From Aquaspirillum sp. LM1 (lineage in GTDB: Bacteria; Pseudomonadota; Gammaproteobacteria; Burkholderiales; Aquaspirillaceae): a DNA stretch of 64,000 bases. Each line of letters opens with the position of its first letter. Position 1 is the stretch's first letter. The stretch lies in assembly GCF_002002905.1 (NCBI RefSeq), contig NZ_CP019509.1, positions 1,178,001-1,242,000 on the forward strand, read 5' to 3'. Positions 18,651 through 27,730 of this stretch are shown one piece after another. Under the pieces are notes generated by a model, which saw nothing but the letters and a program-made list of their open reading frames with translations, was not told the DNA's origin and searched no databases. The position numbers and the translations under genes were made by a program.

Positions 18651-19766
18651 ATGTTGAAAGTAGGTTTGGTTGGCTGGCGCGGCATGGTTGGCTCGGTGCT
18701 GATGCAGCGCATGGTTGAAGAAAACGACTTTGCCCACATCGACCCGGTGTACTTCACCACCTCCAACCCTGGCGGCGCAGCGCCGAGCCTGGGCGGCAAG
18801 ACCGCCCCGGCGCTGAAAGACGCCAAGAACCTGGACGAGCTCAAGGCATGTGACGTGATCATCACCTGCCAGGGCGGCGACTACACCACCGAAGTGTACG
18901 GCCCGCTGCGCGCCGCCGGCTGGAACGGCTACTGGATTGACGCCGCCAGCACCCTGCGTATGGAAGACGAAGCCGTCATCATCCTCGACCCGGTCAACAT
19001 GAACGTGATCAAGGATTCGCTGGCCAAGGGCGGCAAAACCTTTGTCGGCGGCAACTGTACCGTCAGCCTGATGCTGATGGCGCTGGGCGGTCTGTTCCAG
19101 AATGACCTGGTGGACTGGGCCACCTCGATGACCTACCAGGCCGCATCGGGTGCCGGTGCCAACAATATGCGCGAACTGCTCAAGGGCATGGGCGCAGTCA
19201 ACGCCGCCGTGGCCGCCGAGCTGGCCGACAAGAACAGCGCCATCCTCGACATCGACCGCAAGGTATCTGACTTCATCCGCTCCGACGCCAACCCGACCGA
19301 GTTCTTTGGCGTGCCGCTGGCCGGCAGCCTGATTCCGTGGATCGACAAAGACCTGGGCAATGGCCAATCCAAGGAAGAATGGAAAGGCGGCGTGGAAACC
19401 AACAAGATCCTGGGCCGCAGCGCCAGCCCGATCGTCATCGACGGCCTGTGCGTGCGCATCGGTGCCATGCGCTGCCACAGCCAGGCACTGACCATCAAGC
19501 TCAAGCAAGACCTGCCGGTGGCCGAAATTGAAGCCCTGCTGGCCAAGGCCAACGACTGGGTGAAAGTGGTGCCCAACCAACGCGAAGCGTCGATGAAAGA
19601 CCTCACCCCGGCCGCCATCACTGGCACGCTGACCGTACCGGTGGGCCGTATCCGCAAGCTGGGCATGGGCGGCGAATACATCAGCGCCTTCACCTGCGGC
19701 GACCAGCTGCTGTGGGGCGCCGCCGAACCGCTGCGCCGCATGCTGCGCATTGTGCTGGACAAGTAA
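18651..19766 (+). CDS. asd: Aspartate-semialdehyde dehydrogenase
   Basis: This 371-residue enzyme reduces aspartyl phosphate to aspartate semialdehyde with NADPH, the branch point to lysine, methionine and threonine (and peptidoglycan DAP). It has the N-terminal nucleotide-binding [13 protein letters not shown], catalytic cysteine C136 in GGNCTVSL, and [14 protein letters not shown]. The start ATG at 18651 follows a clear AAGGA at about 18638-18642. leuB-asd order is common in proteobacteria. Confidence 0.98.
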   Translation: MLKVGLVGWRGMVGSVLMQRMVEENDFAHIDPVYFTTSNPGGAAPSLGGKTAPALKDAKNLDELKACDVIITCQGGDYTTEVYGPLRAAGWNGYWIDAASTLRMEDEAVIILDPVNMNVIKDSLAKGGKTFVGGNCTVSLMLMALGGLFQNDLVDWATSMTYQAASGAGANNMRELLKGMGAVNAAVAAELADKNSAILDIDRKVSDFIRSDANPTEFFGVPLAGSLIPWIDKDLGNGQSKEEWKGGVETNKILGRSASPIVIDGLCVRIGAMRCHSQALTIKLKQDLPVAEIEALLAKANDWVKVVPNQREASMKDLTPAAITGTLTVPVGRIRKLGMGGEYISAFTCGDQLLWGAAEPLRRMLRIVLDK

Positions 19767-19809
19767 TACGACGCTAAGCTGGCCAGGCACTGCCGGCAAC
19801 TGAACGTCA

Positions 19810-19848
19810 CACAGCGGCCACCGGATGGGACATTCGGTGGCCGCTGTG
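19810..19848. terminator. Long hairpin after asd
   Basis: A 14-bp stem (ACAGCGGCCACCG paired with its complement at 19835-19847, plus one flanking pair) with an 11-base loop lies 44 bp past the asd stop. The following sequence has only a TGTTTTGC stretch, so the element is a probable, but not textbook, terminator. Confidence 0.6.
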
Positions 19849-20077
19849 CGTGTGGCCTGTTTTGCGGGTCTGTGCATGACGGTGGCTCTGTCACCCGCTG
19901 GCCTGAGCGGAATTTCCCGGCATTTGTCACCTTACCGACACCCCCCATCTCAGTCTGTTGCTGTGGCATTTCAGTCAAGACAATATGAATCAGTTACTTA
20001 TGTAAACATTATCCGCTGGCATCATCCCTGCATGTCATGGCCAAAAACCACACGCCATCAGGGGAGATCAGCGCGTC

Positions 20078-20626
20078 ATGGATAAAATTGGACTGTTTTT
20101 TGGCTCGGAAACCGGCACCACCCGTCTGGTGGCGAAAAAAATGCAAAAAAAGCTTGGCGATGCGCTGTGCGACAAGCCGGTGAACGTCAACCGCTGCCAC
20201 ATGGACGACCTGCTGCGCTACAACGCGCTGATTCTGGGCACGCCCAGCTATGGCGAGGGCGAGATTCCCGGCAAGAGCCTGGGCTGTTTTGAGCCTAACT
20301 GGGAGGAGTTTTTTGCCCAGGGGCCAGCCCAGCCGGATTTCAGCGGCAAACGCATTGCTTTTTTTGGGCTGGGTGCGCAGGAGCGTTATGCCGACCGCTT
20401 TGCCAGCTCGCTGCTGCCGCTGGTGGAAAAGTTTCGCCGTTGGGGGGCCGAGATTGTCGGCGACTGGCCCACCACCGGCTACACCTACCAGTATTCGGCA
20501 GCGGAAGTGGACGGGCGTTTTCTGGGCCTGATCATTGATCAGCGCACCCAGAGCATGTTCACCGACGAACGCCTGGATGCCTGGCTGGCGCAGGTCACCC
20601 CGCTCTTGCAGGAAAAACTGGGCTGA
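20078..20626 (+). CDS. Long-chain flavodoxin (FldA/NifF type)
   Basis: The 182-residue FMN-binding electron carrier has the phosphate loop SETGTTR at residues 10-16, the LGTPSYGEGEIPG segment and the long-chain insertion with a DWPTTGYTYQYSAAEVDGRF-like C-terminal region (aromatic FMN-stacking residues). The start at 20078 is preceded by AGGGGAGA. Two small genes follow (rhodanese and an unknown protein), forming a probable three-gene operon. In diazotrophs similar flavodoxin/rhodanese pairs serve nitrogenase, but no nif gene is present here. Confidence 0.93.
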   Translation: MDKIGLFFGSETGTTRLVAKKMQKKLGDALCDKPVNVNRCHMDDLLRYNALILGTPSYGEGEIPGKSLGCFEPNWEEFFAQGPAQPDFSGKRIAFFGLGAQERYADRFASSLLPLVEKFRRWGAEIVGDWPTTGYTYQYSAAEVDGRFLGLIIDQRTQSMFTDERLDAWLAQVTPLLQEKLG

Positions 20627-20673
20627 ACCACTCTGCCGCGCACGCTGCCCGTCGCACCACACAGGACACCCCC

Positions 20674-20988
20674 ATGAGCTACCAGTGCATTTCTGCCCGC
20701 ACCGCCCTTGAGCTGCTCAGCCAGCACCACAGCGTCACCGTATTTGATGTGCGCGACAGCGCCGCCTATCAGGCTGGCCATCTGGCGGGCGCGGCCAACC
20801 TGAGCCAGGACCGCTTGCTGGGCTGGACCAAGCGTCTGGCCAAAGACGCCCCGGTGCTGATTTACTGCTACCACGGCAACGCCAGCCAGAGCTACGCGCA
20901 AATGTTGATTGATTTCCGCTTTACCCAGGTATTCAGCGTGGATGGCGGCTACCCGGCGCTGGTGGAAGCCAGCACCGCCAGCGCATGA
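20674..20988 (+). CDS. Rhodanese-domain protein (GlpE-like sulfurtransferase)
   Basis: The 104-residue single rhodanese domain has active-site loop YCYHGNASQSYA, where the cysteine carries the persulfide, and the upstream VFDVRDSAAYQAGHLAGAANL signature. It resembles GlpE/PspE-type thiosulfate sulfurtransferases. It lies 47 bp after the flavodoxin, has AGGACA upstream, and overlaps the next gene by 4 bp, so all three are likely co-expressed. Confidence 0.9.
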   Translation: MSYQCISARTALELLSQHHSVTVFDVRDSAAYQAGHLAGAANLSQDRLLGWTKRLAKDAPVLIYCYHGNASQSYAQMLIDFRFTQVFSVDGGYPALVEASTASA

Positions 20989-21362
20989 CCCCCGCCGACG
21001 TTCGCGCCTGGCTGGCCGCCCATCCGCTCACCCCCAGCGAGGTGGACTGTGTGACGGCGGTGATGCTGAAAATTCTCGACGGCAAATGCAAAATGCGCGA
21101 AGCCGAAAAACCGCTGATTGCCGCGCTGTACGACGCCGCGCAGGGCCTGCCCGGCCAGCGCTTTGGTGCCAGCGAACATGCGCTGATTGCCCAGGCACGC
21201 ACCCACGCCAACGATGCCCTGCGCCAGACGCTTTACGAACACCGGGTGCTGGCAGAAACCGCGATTTCCCGCCCGGTGATGAAGGCATTCAAGGCCATGA
21301 TCCGCAACCAGGGCCTGTTTGCCGGCCTGGCGGCCCCCGCCGGAGCAGAAGACGAAACATAA
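20985..21362 (+). CDS. Hypothetical protein, co-transcribed with rhodanese
   Basis: The 125-residue, all-helical, soluble product has two cysteines (in VDCVTAV and GKCKMRE) and no signal peptide. ATG overlaps the rhodanese stop (ATGA), which supports it as a real gene. I do not recognise the family. Position after flavodoxin and rhodanese suggests a redox or sulfur-transfer accessory role, by context only. Confidence 0.7.
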   Translation: MTPADVRAWLAAHPLTPSEVDCVTAVMLKILDGKCKMREAEKPLIAALYDAAQGLPGQRFGASEHALIAQARTHANDALRQTLYEHRVLAETAISRPVMKAFKAMIRNQGLFAGLAAPAGAEDET

Positions 21363-21423
21363 CATTGCAGATCGACCGGCTGCATAAGACAATGCCCCGT
21401 ACACGCTGCCGCCCAGCCGGATC

Positions 21424-21448
21424 ACCGGCCACGGCGCTGGCCGGTTTT
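21424..21448 (+). terminator. Rho-independent terminator of the flavodoxin operon
   Basis: A stem ACCGGCC/GGCCGGT with a short loop runs straight into TTTTG, about 60 bp after the last stop codon and before dsbC. Confidence 0.7.
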
Positions 21449-21501
21449 GTCTTCCGCTGCCGCTCTCTGGCGGCGGGTTAACTTTTGCTGAAAGAGCCTT
21501 G

Positions 21502-22230
21502 ATGACTTTCCCTATCCGCCCTCTCTGGCTTGCGCTGAGCAGCCTGTCGCTGATTGCCTGCTCTGCCCAGGCGGCTGATGATGCCGACGCGGTGAAAAAA
21601 GCCTTTAGCCGGCAGTTTCCCGACCGCCAGGTGGTGAGCGTGGCCCCGACCTCAATGAAAGGCGTGTTTGAAGTGGTGATGCAGGGCCGGCAGATTGTTT
21701 ACACCGACGCCCGTGCCGAACACCTGCTGGTGGGCGAGCTGATTGACGTGAAGAAAAAAGAAAGTCTGACCGAAAAGCGCATGAACCAGCTGTCGCGCGT
21801 GGACTGGAACAGCCTGCCGCTGGATCTGGCCATCAAGGAAGTGCGCGGCCAGGGCAGCCGCAAGCTGGTGGTGTTTTCCGACCCGGATTGCCCGTTCTGC
21901 AAAAAACTGGAAACCACGCTGGCGCAACTGGACGACGTGACCATTCATACCTTCCTGTTCCCGCTGGCCGAGCTGCACCCGGACGCGCCACGCAAGTCGG
22001 CGCAAATCTGGTGCGCCAGCAACCGTACCGAAGCCTGGGTGCAGCTGATGCGCAACGGCGTGGCCCCGCAGCAAGGTGCCGCCAACTGTGACACACCGCT
22101 GGCCAAGCTGCAGGAGCTGGGGCAAAAACTGGGCATCAGCGGCACCCCGGCGCTGGTGTTCCCCAGCGGCCAACTGGTGTCGGGCGCAATTGGCAAGGCG
22201 GATATCGAAAAACTGCTGTCGGTGCGTTAA
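21502..22230 (+). CDS. dsbC: Thiol:disulfide interchange protein DsbC
   Basis: The 242-residue periplasmic disulfide isomerase has a signal peptide (about 1-24, ending AQA), an N-terminal dimerisation domain (FSRQFPDRQVVSVAPTSM...), and a thioredoxin-like domain with active site SDPDCPFCKKLE (CPFC). A second cysteine pair (IWCASN and ANCDTP) matches the structural disulfide of DsbC. The usual cis-proline is in ISGTPALVF. ATG at 21502 is preferred over the TTG just upstream. It is probably monocistronic. Confidence 0.96.
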   Translation: MTFPIRPLWLALSSLSLIACSAQAADDADAVKKAFSRQFPDRQVVSVAPTSMKGVFEVVMQGRQIVYTDARAEHLLVGELIDVKKKESLTEKRMNQLSRVDWNSLPLDLAIKEVRGQGSRKLVVFSDPDCPFCKKLETTLAQLDDVTIHTFLFPLAELHPDAPRKSAQIWCASNRTEAWVQLMRNGVAPQQGAANCDTPLAKLQELGQKLGISGTPALVFPSGQLVSGAIGKADIEKLLSVR

Positions 22231-22245
22231 GGCCATGCTGGAACA

Positions 22246-22335
22246 ACCGTCATTCTGCGCAGGCGGGCATCCAGAAGGTTGATTGTGTGAGGGGGGCGGT
22301 TGGCCGAAACGATTTTTCTGAATCAATCCGCGCAC
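22246..22335 (-). mobile_element. Degenerate family-1 MITE between dsbC and the BtuF-like gene
   Basis: A mutated dRS3-like palindrome (CATTCTGCGCAGGCGGGCAT) is followed by GAAGGTTGATT and, at the end, GATTTTTCTGAATCAATCCGCG, the reverse complement of the MITE's left end. The middle is scrambled. No target duplication is visible. Confidence 0.65.
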
Positions 22336-22376
22336 CCTCAAGCCCTGGCGGCAATGTGCGCCAGGGGATTGGCCAG

Positions 22377-23264
22377 TTACTTCTTCAAGACCTCGCGCGC
22401 CTGCGCCAGGCGGGCGCAGAGCTGGCGGGTGCCTTCCAGCATGCGTGGGCCAGGGCGGTGCAGGGTATCGGCCTCCAGGGTGAACAGCAGTTGGTGCCGC
22501 ACAGCGCTTAGCTGGGGAAAACGCTGCCAGCCATCCAGCCCGCCGCGCCCGCCCATGTCTCCGGCAATCATCACCTCGGGGTTGGCCGCCACCACGGCTT
22601 CCTGGGTCACTGTGGGCGCGGTCACCGGCAGGTTGGCAAACACATTCACCCCGCCGCATACCCGCAAGGCATCGCTGACAATATGCTGGCCGTTCAGCGT
22701 ATACAGCGGTTTATCCCACACCTGATAAAACACCCGCACTGGCCGCGCCTGCTGATACTGGCGGCGCAGGCTGTCCAGCTGCTGGCTGAACTGCCCGGCG
22801 GCAAGCTGGGCCTGCGCCGAGGTGCCCAGCAGGCTGCCCAGCCGGATCAGCGTGTCCGGAATCGCCGCCAGCGTGGTCGGCTCGCTGTAAAACAGCGGAA
22901 TCCCCAGCCGACGCAAGGGTTCCAGCTGGCGCTGGGCATTGCCATGCCGCCACACCACCAGCAAATCGGGCTTGAGCGCCAGCAGCCGTTCCACATCCAC
23001 CTGGCGGTTATCGCCCACCTGGGGGAGCTTTTGCGCCTCGGGCGGGTAGTCACTGTGGCTGACCACGCCCACCACCTGCTTGCCGCCTCCGGCAGCAAAC
23101 AGCAGCTCAGTCACATGCGGTGCCAGGCTGACCACGCGCTTGGCCGGTGCGGCCAGCACCAGCAGCTGGCCAGCGTCGTCGCGCACCTGGATGGTAGCTT
23201 GCGCCGCAGCAGAAACAGCCAGACCGCACAGGACCAGCAGGGTAAACAACGCCTTCATTAACAT
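22377..23264 (-). CDS. ABC transporter substrate-binding protein, BtuF-like (cobalamin/iron-siderophore family)
   Basis: The 295-residue periplasmic binding protein has a signal peptide (about 1-21, ending AQA) and the two-lobed helical-backbone fold of the BtuF/FhuD family (RVVSLAPHVTELLFAAGGG, VVGVVSHSDYPPEA, VDVERLLALKPDLLVVW). These segments match vitamin B12-binding BtuF best. Start choice between 23264 (MLMKAL) and 23258 (MKAL) is open. No permease or ATPase gene is beside it, so its transporter lies elsewhere; no cobalamin riboswitch is seen upstream. Confidence 0.8.
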   Translation of the reverse strand: MLMKALFTLLVLCGLAVSAAAQATIQVRDDAGQLLVLAAPAKRVVSLAPHVTELLFAAGGGKQVVGVVSHSDYPPEAQKLPQVGDNRQVDVERLLALKPDLLVVWRHGNAQRQLEPLRRLGIPLFYSEPTTLAAIPDTLIRLGSLLGTSAQAQLAAGQFSQQLDSLRRQYQQARPVRVFYQVWDKPLYTLNGQHIVSDALRVCGGVNVFANLPVTAPTVTQEAVVAANPEVMIAGDMGGRGGLDGWQRFPQLSAVRHQLLFTLEADTLHRPGPRMLEGTRQLCARLAQAREVLKK

Positions 23265-23325
23265 CACTTTCGGGGAGGGAAACAATCGGGTAAGCAGACT
23301 GCCAGCAACTGCGCTGGCTACCTAG

Positions 23326-24830
23326 GGATACGCTGAAAAATCGTCATTCCCGCGCAGGCGGGAATCCAGGGGTATCCACAGCGTGCAGCGGGTATGAACT
23401 CTCACCACCGCCCCACCATGCTCGATGCCCACGGCGCACGATGTAGCACGGTCTGGATTCCCGCCTGCGCGGGAACGACACATCAGTTGAGGTTCATGCC
23501 GGAAGAGGTCTAGTCGCCAGTCACGTTGAAACACAAGCGTGCATGTACGCAAGCTTACGTCGGATGCCTCTGTTTAATTGCCATTAAAACAAAATCTTAC
23601 CTTGCCAAAGCGAACCACCCGCCGCGCCCCAGCCCGTCATTCCCGCGCAGGCGGGAATCCAGAGGCATCCACAGCGTGCAGCGGGTATGAGCTCTCACGA
23701 CTGCCCCGCCATGCTCGATACCCACGGCGCACGATGTGGCGCGGTCTGGGTTCCCGCCTGCGCGGGAACGACACGTCAGCTGAAGTTCATGCCGGAAGCG
23801 GTCTGGTATCCAGCGGGTACTGCTGTTTAATCTCTGCTAAAACATAGCCTTACCTTGCCAAAGCGAACCACCCGCCGCGCCTCACCCCGTCATTCCCGCG
23901 CAGGCGGGAATCCAGAGGCATCCACAGCGTGCAGCAGGGGTGTGCGCTCACCACCGCCCCGCCATGCTCAACGCCCACGGCGCACGATGTGGCGCGGTCT
24001 GGGTTCCCGCCTGCGCGGGAACGACACGTCAGCTGAGGTTCATGCCGGAAGAGGTCTAGTCGCCAGTCACGTTGAAACACAAGCGTGCATGTACGCAAGC
24101 TTACGTCGGATGCCTCTGTTTAATTGCCATTAAAACAAGATCTTACCTTGCCAAAGCAAACCACCCGCCGCACCCCAGCCCGTCATTCCCGCGCAGGCGG
24201 GAATCCAGAGGCATCCACAGCGTGCAGCGGGTATGAACTCTCACCACCGCCCCGCCATGCTCAACGCCCACGGCGCACGATGTGGCGCGGTCTGGGTTCC
24301 CGCCTGCGCGGGAACGACACGTGAACTGAGGTTCATGCCGAAAGCGGTCTGGCTTCCAGTGGGTACTGCTGTTTAATCTCTGCTAAAACATAGCCTTACC
24401 TTGCCAAAGCGAACCACCCGCCGCGCCCCACCCCGTCATTCCCGCGCAGGCGGGAATCCAGGGGTATCCACAGCGTGCAGCGGGTATGAACTCTCACCAC
24501 CGCTCCACCATGCTCGATACCCACGGCGCACGATGTGGCGCGGTCTGGGTTCCCGCCTGCGCGGGAGCGACACGTGAACTGAGGTTCATGCCGAAAGCGG
24601 TCTGGCTTCCAGTGGGTACTGCTGTTTAATCTCTGCTAAAACATAGCCTTACCTTGCCAAAGCGAACCACCCGCCGCGCCTCACCCCGTCATTCCCGCGC
24701 AGGCGGGAATCCAGAGGCATCCACAGCGTGCAGCGGGTATGAACTCTCACCACCGCCCCGCCATGCTCGATACCCACGACGCACGATGTAGCACGGTCTG
24801 GGTTCCCGCCTGCGCGGGAACGACACGTGA
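23326..24830. repeat. Tandem array of family-2 mosaic repeats (six units)
   Basis: A unit of about 253 or 293 bp recurs with its CGTCATTCCCGCG landmark at about 23342, 23635, 23888, 24181, 24433 and 24687. Each unit holds one ATTCCCGCGCAGGCGGGAAT palindrome, a conserved block of about 100 bp (CCACAGCGTGCAGCGGG...), then a GTTCCCGCCTGCGCGGGAAC palindrome and a variable tail. The 293-bp units carry a terminal-repeat-like segment (TAGTCGCCAGTCACGTTGA) in the tail. The left edge is fused to half a family-1 MITE (GGGATACGCTGAAAAATCG). Translations rich in SRAGGNP/RRRESR are artefacts of the palindromes. Confidence 0.88.
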
Positions 24831-24858
24831 GGAAACGGTCAAGCTATCTGTAGCGTGC

Positions 24859-25461
24859 TCAATCGCTCAGCACGTCCACCCCTTTAGGCGGGGTAAAGCT
24901 GAAACGGCCAGCGGCCAGTTTCGGGTTTTTTTGCAGCGCGGAGAAGGTCAGCGTGGTGTGCTGGCCAAAATTGTCGGCCAGCTCCATTTTGATCAGCTCA
25001 CCCGACTTGAATCCCATGCGCACGGTTTTAAACGTACCTTCTGCCTGCTTGGGCGTGGCTTCCAGCCAATCCAGGCCGTCTTTCACCCCTTGGTTTTTCA
25101 GTTGGTAATTGCGCTCCAGATCGTTGTTGCCTGCCAGCAACGCCGCCGGGCTGCTGCCCAGCGCATCGTCCAGCTTGCGGGTGGTGACCTGGGCCAGCGC
25201 CTTGTCGTACACCCACAAGCGCTTGCCATCGCCCACAATCAGCTGATCGTAAGGGGTGTCGTAAGTCCAGCGAAACTGGCCTGGCCGCTGCAATTCCAGC
25301 GTGCCGCTAGCGCGCTGGGTCTGGCCGCCGGTCACTTCCTGCTGAAAACGCGCCGACAGCGCGCGGGTATCGTGCACAAACTGCTTGAGCTGGGCAACGC
25401 CATCGGCATGCGCCAGCGCGGCGCACAAGGACATACTGGCAATCACAACAAAACGGATCAT
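24859..25461 (-). CDS. lolA: Outer-membrane lipoprotein carrier protein LolA
   Basis: The 200-residue periplasmic chaperone ferries lipoproteins from LolCDE to LolB. It has a signal peptide (about 1-19, ending AHA), then ARFQQEV, GTLELQRPGQFRWTYDTPYDQLIVGDGK, and a C-terminal FSFTPPKGVDVL, all classic LolA segments. ATG at 25461 is preferred to the in-frame GTG six bases upstream. It is independent of the LolA-like gene at 3639. Confidence 0.95.
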   Translation of the reverse strand: MIRFVVIASMSLCAALAHADGVAQLKQFVHDTRALSARFQQEVTGGQTQRASGTLELQRPGQFRWTYDTPYDQLIVGDGKRLWVYDKALAQVTTRKLDDALGSSPAALLAGNNDLERNYQLKNQGVKDGLDWLEATPKQAEGTFKTVRMGFKSGELIKMELADNFGQHTTLTFSALQKNPKLAAGRFSFTPPKGVDVLSD

Positions 25462-25557
25462 GGCCACTCACTAACGGTAAAAGATCAGCCTTGGGCGGGA
25501 CGCCCCGGCAAAAGTTCGCTGCGCCATCATACCGCGCAATCCGGTGCCGGTGCGGAT

Positions 25558-25600
25558 GCCCCACATGACCGTCGCTCCCGCGCAGGCGGGAGCCCAGATG
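25558..25600. repeat. Isolated dRS3-like palindrome
   Basis: A CTCCCGCGCAGGCGGGAG palindrome flanked by GTCG and CCCAG lies between lolA and nadE, in sequence related to family-2 units. It could serve as a bidirectional stem between the two minus-strand genes. Confidence 0.55.
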
Positions 25601-25675
25601 TGTCCACTGCGTGCCACGCTGGCGTTCCGCTCTTTCCATTGACCCATTTTGAATAAAGCAGGCAACAGGCCAGGC

Positions 25676-27268
25676 TTAGCTGAAGCGATTGGTGATCGGA
25701 TACCGCCAGTCGCGGCCAAAGGCGCGCTGGGTGATGCGCGGACCCACCGGGGCCTGGCGGCGCTTGTATTCGTTGATTTTCAGCAGGCGCACCACCTTGC
25801 GTACATCGGCCTCCGGAAAGCCTGCCGCGATAATCTGCGCGGCAGACTGGTTGTCCTCGACATAGCGCTGCATGATGGCGTCCAGCACGTCGTATTCCGG
25901 CAGGCTGTCCTGGTCTTTCTGGTCCGGGCGCAGCTCGGCGGACGGCGGGCGGGTGATGATGCGCTCGGGAATTACCTCGGCCACGGTATTGCGCCAGCGC
26001 GACAGCTGGTACACCAGCGTTTTGGCCACGTCCTTGAGCACGGCAAAACCGCCGGCCATGTCGCCATAAAGCGTGGCGTAGCCAGTGGTCATCTCGGATT
26101 TATTGCCAGTGGTCAGTACCAGCTTGCCGGTTTTGTTGGACAAGGCCATCAGCAGCACGCCGCGAATGCGCGATTGCAGGTTTTCTTCGGTGGTGTCTAC
26201 CGGTCGGCCAGCAAACAGCGGGGCCAGCGTGGCTTCAAAGGCGTCGTACATTGGTGAAATCGCCAGCTCGTCATACGGCACGCCCAGCCGCGCCACCATG
26301 TCACGGCTGTCGATCAGGCTGATGTCGGCGGTGTACGGCGACGGCATCATCACTGCATGCACCTTGTCCGCACCCAGCGCGTCCACCGCCACCGCCAGGG
26401 TCAGCGCCGAATCAATGCCGCCGGACAAGCCCAGCAGCACCCCCGGAAAGCCATTTTTGCCAATATAGTCGCGCACGCCGATCACCAGCGCGCGGTACAC
26501 ACTTTCCAGCCGGCACGGCAGCGCGGCCTGCTCGCCGGCGACAAAATCGCCGTCGGCATAGTCCACCCAACCCAGCGCGTCGTCGTAGGCCGGCAGTTGC
26601 ACCGCCAGCTCGCCAGCGCGGTTCAGCGCAAACGACGCACCGTCAAACACCAATTCGTCCTGACCACCGGTCAGGTTCACATAGGCCAGCGGCAGGCCGG
26701 TTTCTTCCACCCGGTAGCGCGCGGCCTGCTGGCGTGCGTCGATCTTGTCGCGGTGAAACGGCGAGGCGTTCAGCACCACCAGGCAGTCTGCGCCCGCTTC
26801 GGCGGCCTCGGCAGCGGGCTCGACATGCCAGACATCCTCGCAAATCAGTACGCCCAGCTTCACCCCGTCCACCTCTACCACCAGCGGTGCCACACCCGGG
26901 GTGAAGTAGCGGCATTCATCGAACACTTCGTGATTGGGCAGCAGCATCTTGTGATACTGCCCCAGCCGGTGGCCGTCACGCAGCACGGTGGCGGCGTTAA
27001 AGCGCTCGGCCCCCATGCGTGCCGGGTGACCAATCACCAGGGTGATGCCATCCAGCTCCAGCAGTTGATCCAGCGCGGCTTCCACTGCCGCATAAAAGCT
27101 GTCGCGCAGCAGCAGGTCTTCCGGGCTGTAGCCGGTCAGCGCCAGCTCGGGCGTGACCAGCACCGACGCCCCACCCTGCCGCGCCAGTTCGGCCAGACGC
27201 AGAATTTCGGAGGTGTTGCCGGCAATGTCACCGACCACCGGGTTGAATTGAGCAAGGGCGATACGCAT
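25676..27268 (-). CDS. nadE: Glutamine-dependent NAD+ synthetase
   Basis: The 530-residue two-domain enzyme makes NAD+ from deamido-NAD+, ATP and glutamine. The N-terminal nitrilase-like glutaminase domain (about 1-250) shows the E-K-C triad in TPELALTGY, YHKMLLPNHEVFDE and LICEDVWH. The C-terminal synthetase domain (about 270-530) has the ATP pyrophosphatase loop GLSGGIDSALTLAV and TTGNKSEMTTGYATLYGD. The start at 27268 gives the normal MRIALAQFNPVVGD N-terminus; the longer upstream frame is not supported. Confidence 0.97.
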   Translation of the reverse strand: MRIALAQFNPVVGDIAGNTSEILRLAELARQGGASVLVTPELALTGYSPEDLLLRDSFYAAVEAALDQLLELDGITLVIGHPARMGAERFNAATVLRDGHRLGQYHKMLLPNHEVFDECRYFTPGVAPLVVEVDGVKLGVLICEDVWHVEPAAEAAEAGADCLVVLNASPFHRDKIDARQQAARYRVEETGLPLAYVNLTGGQDELVFDGASFALNRAGELAVQLPAYDDALGWVDYADGDFVAGEQAALPCRLESVYRALVIGVRDYIGKNGFPGVLLGLSGGIDSALTLAVAVDALGADKVHAVMMPSPYTADISLIDSRDMVARLGVPYDELAISPMYDAFEATLAPLFAGRPVDTTEENLQSRIRGVLLMALSNKTGKLVLTTGNKSEMTTGYATLYGDMAGGFAVLKDVAKTLVYQLSRWRNTVAEVIPERIITRPPSAELRPDQKDQDSLPEYDVLDAIMQRYVEDNQSAAQIIAAGFPEADVRKVVRLLKINEYKRRQAPVGPRITQRAFGRDWRYPITNRFS

Positions 27269-27442
27269 AGTGTGGGGGGCTTTCCTGGGCGGCAAAAGAG
27301 GGGATTTTACCTTGTTGCGGGCAGGCAAGGGTTCCGGCGTGCCGTGGCGTGGTACCCGGATGATTCCGGCCTGGCGCAGGTGCTCTTGCACCTGCAGCCC
27401 ACACTGTAATCCCATGTAATTCAGCACCGACCACCTTGGGCA

Positions 27443-27719
27443 CTAGTAGCCAGTCACCATGATCTGAATCGACTGACAGGCGATTAGACCGCTTTCGGCA
27501 TGAGTTTCACCTCAGGTGTCGTTCCCGCGAAGGCGGGAACCCAGACCGCGCCACAGCGGGCGCGGTGGGCATGGCGCAGGTAGCGCTGATGAGCGCTCAC
27601 CCCGCTGTACGCTGTGGACGCGCCTGGATTCCCGCCTGCGCGGGAATGACGCGGTGGGGCGCGGCGAGTGGTTCGTCGTGGAACGTGAGCCATCGTGTTT
27701 CAACGTGACTGGCTACTAG
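27443..27719. repeat. Single complete family-2 repeat element with inverted ends
   Basis: The left end TAGTAGCCAGTCAC and the right end, its reverse complement (GTGACTGGCTACTA), bound a 277-bp element flanked by CT/AG-rich bases. Inside are two dRS3-like palindromes (about 27520 and 27630) around the conserved GC-rich block. No coding capacity is evident. This copy defines the ends of the family seen as arrays at 23.3 and 48.3 kb. Confidence 0.8.
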
Positions 27720-27730
27720 AGTGCGCTGTC

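Noticed and set aside
20078-21362. Assignment of the flavodoxin cluster as nif genes
   Set aside because: No nitrogenase or nif regulatory gene is in the window; flavodoxin sequence alone does not tell NifF from FldA.
23322-24324. Frames with SRAGGNP, RRRESR or RLRGND in the repeat arrays
   Set aside because: These residues are the translation of the dRS3-like palindromes; frames have no start signal or family motif.
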